DNA from: Litorimonas sp.
Lineage (GTDB): Bacteria > Pseudomonadota > Alphaproteobacteria > Caulobacterales > Maricaulaceae
Direction: 5' to 3'
DNA: 64,000 bases
NCBI GenBank assembly: GCA_029936425.1
Contig: JAPYSU010000003.1
Location: 124,001 to 188,000, forward strand
A model generated the notes under the pieces. It was not told the origin of the DNA. It made no database searches and was given only the letters and a program-made list of their open reading frames with translations. Each line of letters opens with the position of its first letter. Position 1 is the first letter of the stretch. The translations under genes and the position numbers were made by a program. This document shows positions 62,081 to 64,000 of this stretch, one piece after another.

Positions 62081-62641
62081 CTATAAGAAGATTGATAAAT
62101 TATGCGTGCCAATAACCGCCATATCGAATACGATTTCGCGTTTGGCGAGTTTCAGCTCTCCCCCAACATCCCGAAGAATATCATTACGGACGTAGCTGAC
62201 CACTTGCATGTGATCTTCCTCGAATCGGTTACGTGTCAGGAGACCGTTACTCTTGACGGAAAATTCTCCCTTCGTCCCCGTTTCCCAAGCCAAGATGTTG
62301 GATACGAAATGCCGGGTTCGGGAAGGCGGGTCTTCCGCCCATGCCGATTTCGTTTGGGTCAGCCGGGCAACCCGCCCCATTAAGGAACCATAGTCTTCAT
62401 CGAAATGGTTCATTGTATGTACTATGCTTTTATCGTTTTCTGCGCGATCCCGTGAGAGGCGAAGCGGGGCACGGTAAATCAGATCTGTTGCCAGGAATGA
62501 AGACCACTCTTCCAAACGCAACTCATCAAGCAGCATGGCCTCAACATATAGCGCTTCTGCGATACGATTGTAGATTTCCGATCCGACTGAAATCCGTTTG
62601 GTGTCTTCTGCCGCTAGCGGCTTTAATTGTGCGTTGGCCAT
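62081..62641 (-). CDS. Ring-hydroxylating dioxygenase beta subunit
   Basis: A 186-residue protein of the small-subunit family, SnoaL-like fold: EALYVEAMLLDELRLEEWSSFLATDLIYRAPL and DIFRDVGGELKLAKREIVFDMAV-like C-terminus. It has no metal centre and stabilises the alpha subunit. It lies 46 bases downstream of the alpha gene. Similarity to the HcaF/BphA2 type is by pattern. Confidence 0.9.
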   Translation of the reverse strand: MANAQLKPLAAEDTKRISVGSEIYNRIAEALYVEAMLLDELRLEEWSSFLATDLIYRAPLRLSRDRAENDKSIVHTMNHFDEDYGSLMGRVARLTQTKSAWAEDPPSRTRHFVSNILAWETGTKGEFSVKSNGLLTRNRFEEDHMQVVSYVRNDILRDVGGELKLAKREIVFDMAVIGTHNLSIFL

Positions 62642-62687
62642 AATTCAGGCTCTCCAGTTGCATTTATAAGGTATTTCGGAGTGGAAA

Positions 62688-64000
62688 CTATTCAGCTGTC
62701 ATCATGTCATAATATCGTAGCCACCAGTTCCACTGGGTGTCATCTTTTGTAAATCCGTCATACGCTTCGGCGGGTCCCGGCCAATCTTTCGGACGAGGTA
62801 GCGTATTAACAGCCTGATATTTTAGAGTCATGTTTCGGCCTCTAGGTCCTTTAGCGTTTCGCGTCATATGCGGCCATGTGTCGGAGTCGTCCTGTTCGAT
62901 CATGCCGGATGTACCTAGCAATCCTGTCGTGACCTTCCGGATTTTGTCCTTCAGATCTTGTGGGGCATCTTTTTCGGCAAATATCCAGTTTGTAAATTCG
63001 AGCTTGTCAGGCCCGCGTGGAACATAGGTATGCAGTGATGTTAGACCCAATATCGTGCCGTCTGGCTGCGGTGCGTAGATGAATGCGACCAGAATGTTCG
63101 GGAACATGCCGCCCACTTGAGGCGGTTGATCCACGAGTAATGCCAATTGATCATCATCCAGATGTTTCATTAGCTGTGGCATCATCTCTTTTGTGACACC
63201 AGGCGGTGGTAGAAGCTCGAGCTTTTCCTCGAGAGACATGTCAGCAAATCCCGCTGCCAGCATTTTGAACTTATTGTCCACCGGCTGACACCGCATCGCA
63301 TGGCCCGTGCGTGATGTGACTTCAACACCCATCATGGACGCCTCAATATCGCCTTCGTTGAAGCCGGCAAATTCTCCCAGCCATTGATGCAATGTTATGG
63401 TGTGATAGCCATCTGCCGCTGCCTGTTCTGACGCTGTTTTCCAGTTGGCATTAATGATAAATCTTTGCGGCGGCCCTAGTGCTTCAAGTCCGCGATCAGT
63501 ACGGCAAAACAGCATGTCATAATACCACTTCATGTCGCCCAGATATTCTTCGAATGTTTGGCCATCCTTATCGAAATTGGCAAATATCAATCCCCCATAA
63601 ACTTCAACATTGGCAGTTTCTAATCCGAGTTCTGATTTGGGACGCATTTCGCCGTGCATTTTCTCTTTAGCAACTGGTGCGCCGAGAAAGTCGCCGTTAT
63701 TCTTGAATGCCCAGCCGTGGTAGATACACTTATGTATCCGTTTGTTTCCCGCCTCAGCCGTGCAAACCCGCATACCTCGATGAGGACATACATTCAGTAA
63801 AACATTAATTTCGTCATTCTTGCCGCGGGTCACGATGACTTGATCTGTGCCCATTTCTCGGACCATGAAATCGGATTCGTTAGGTATTTCACTTTCGTGC
63901 CCCAGTAAAATCCACGTTTTTGAGAAAATTTTCTCCATCTCTAAATCATAGAGATCTTTATCCGCCATAACCCTCAATTGGACTTCTTGCATATCCAGAT
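62688..64000 (-). CDS. Ring-hydroxylating dioxygenase alpha subunit (start may lie beyond the window)
   Basis: At least 434 residues. The Rieske cluster ligands are CPHRG and CIYHGW. The mononuclear iron site has DGYHTITLHQW (the 2-His part), with the Asp further along. The in-frame ATG at 63992 (MQEVQLRVMADKDLY) gives a protein near normal length, but the frame stays open to the window edge, and related proteins have more residues before DLYDLEMEKIF. It inserts both oxygen atoms or one into an aromatic or related ring, with electrons from a reductase not seen here. Confidence 0.92.
   Translation of the reverse strand, partial: LDMQEVQLRVMADKDLYDLEMEKIFSKTWILLGHESEIPNESDFMVREMGTDQVIVTRGKNDEINVLLNVCPHRGMRVCTAEAGNKRIHKCIYHGWAFKNNGDFLGAPVAKEKMHGEMRPKSELGLETANVEVYGGLIFANFDKDGQTFEEYLGDMKWYYDMLFCRTDRGLEALGPPQRFIINANWKTASEQAAADGYHTITLHQWLGEFAGFNEGDIEASMMGVEVTSRTGHAMRCQPVDNKFKMLAAGFADMSLEEKLELLPPPGVTKEMMPQLMKHLDDDQLALLVDQPPQVGGMFPNILVAFIYAPQPDGTILGLTSLHTYVPRGPDKLEFTNWIFAEKDAPQDLKDKIRKVTTGLLGTSGMIEQDDSDTWPHMTRNAKGPRGRNMTLKYQAVNTLPRPKDWPGPAEAYDGFTKDDTQWNWWLRYYDMMTAE

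Larger units (their letters stand above)
52231..64000. mobile_element. Probable dusA-integrated island (left end only)
   Basis: The dusA 5' fragment ends at 52230, and foreign sequence follows: paired gtgtgca repeats (52263-52280), a toxin-antitoxin operon and then the catabolic cluster. No second copy of the dusA start motif is found in the window, so the right end, with integrase and intact dusA, would be outside. It is not certain that the catabolic genes belong to the element rather than to the chromosome after a deletion. Confidence 0.4.

Noticed and set aside
1..64000. CRISPR arrays, rRNA genes and insertion sequences
   Set aside because: No regularly spaced repeats, no rRNA sequence and no transposase reading frame or terminal inverted repeats were seen.

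Overview
The window reads as a chromosomal segment of an alphaproteobacterium. The left flank carries the alphaproteobacterial gene order maf, short RNase E/G-type protein, yacG (with tRNA-Phe now displaced). The GC content is moderate and many genes overlap at ATGA junctions. I infer a marine, Hyphomonas/Hellea-like lineage, but no marker gene here fixes the genus.

Layout. 1-2864 is core: the end of maf, an RNase, yacG, a glycerophosphodiester phosphodiesterase and a DM13 protein. 2925-38514 is a complete genomic island of about 35.6 kb inserted at the 3' end of tRNA-Phe. A 19-bp direct repeat bounds it, a P4-type tyrosine integrase lies just inside the left end and an AlpA-like regulator just inside the right end, next to the intact tRNA. 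38500-52142 is core again: tRNA-Phe, feoAB behind a Fur-box-like site, transketolase, a DUF442 phosphatase, a SulP transporter, Ppx/GppA, rlmE, guaB, a MAPEG protein, an RsmB-like methyltransferase and guaA. Directly after guaA lie the first 19 codons of dusA, cut off at the sequence known as a hotspot for island integration. Beyond them are a HigBA-type toxin-antitoxin pair and a large acyl-CoA/aromatic catabolic cluster running off the right edge. The region right of 52230 is therefore probably the left end of a second, dusA-integrated island.

The tRNA-Phe island is a metal-defence island. Its modules are: (a) copA-copB with an unusual tail of accessory genes (a DUF2231-SnoaL-like fusion with three HDNSDGHHD motifs, an acyltransferase, a membrane-anchored DUF305 protein, a glutaredoxin-MauE fusion and a YraQ-type permease); (b) a three-gene RND efflux operon whose pump lacks the first Asp of the CzcA proton relay, followed by a P1B-4-type ATPase, a methyltransferase and a half-size GDT1 protein; (c) a classical czcCBA operon whose pump keeps D402, D408 and E415, followed by an MFS exporter, a HupE/UreJ-like protein and an anchor protein; (d) a dmeRF Co/Ni pair facing the other way; (e) a MarR/CBS-domain group. 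Each of modules a-c starts with a small His-rich secreted protein of CzcI type. The island also contains wrecks: a broken CsoR/RcnR-type repressor next to a CsoR-like operator, the 3' end of a cusA, a decayed second copy of dmeR-dmeF, and a truncated sulfide:quinone oxidoreductase. It has been assembled and pruned repeatedly.

The right-hand catabolic cluster (53278-64000) encodes a two-subunit Rieske ring-hydroxylating oxygenase, 3-hydroxyacyl-CoA dehydrogenase, thiolase, acyl-CoA synthetase, three acyl-CoA dehydrogenases (two adjacent and dissimilar, as in heteromeric enzymes), an enoyl-CoA hydratase and a DUF2889 protein. Together they describe CoA activation and beta-oxidation of an acyl side chain plus attack on a ring. 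The substrate cannot be read from sequence.
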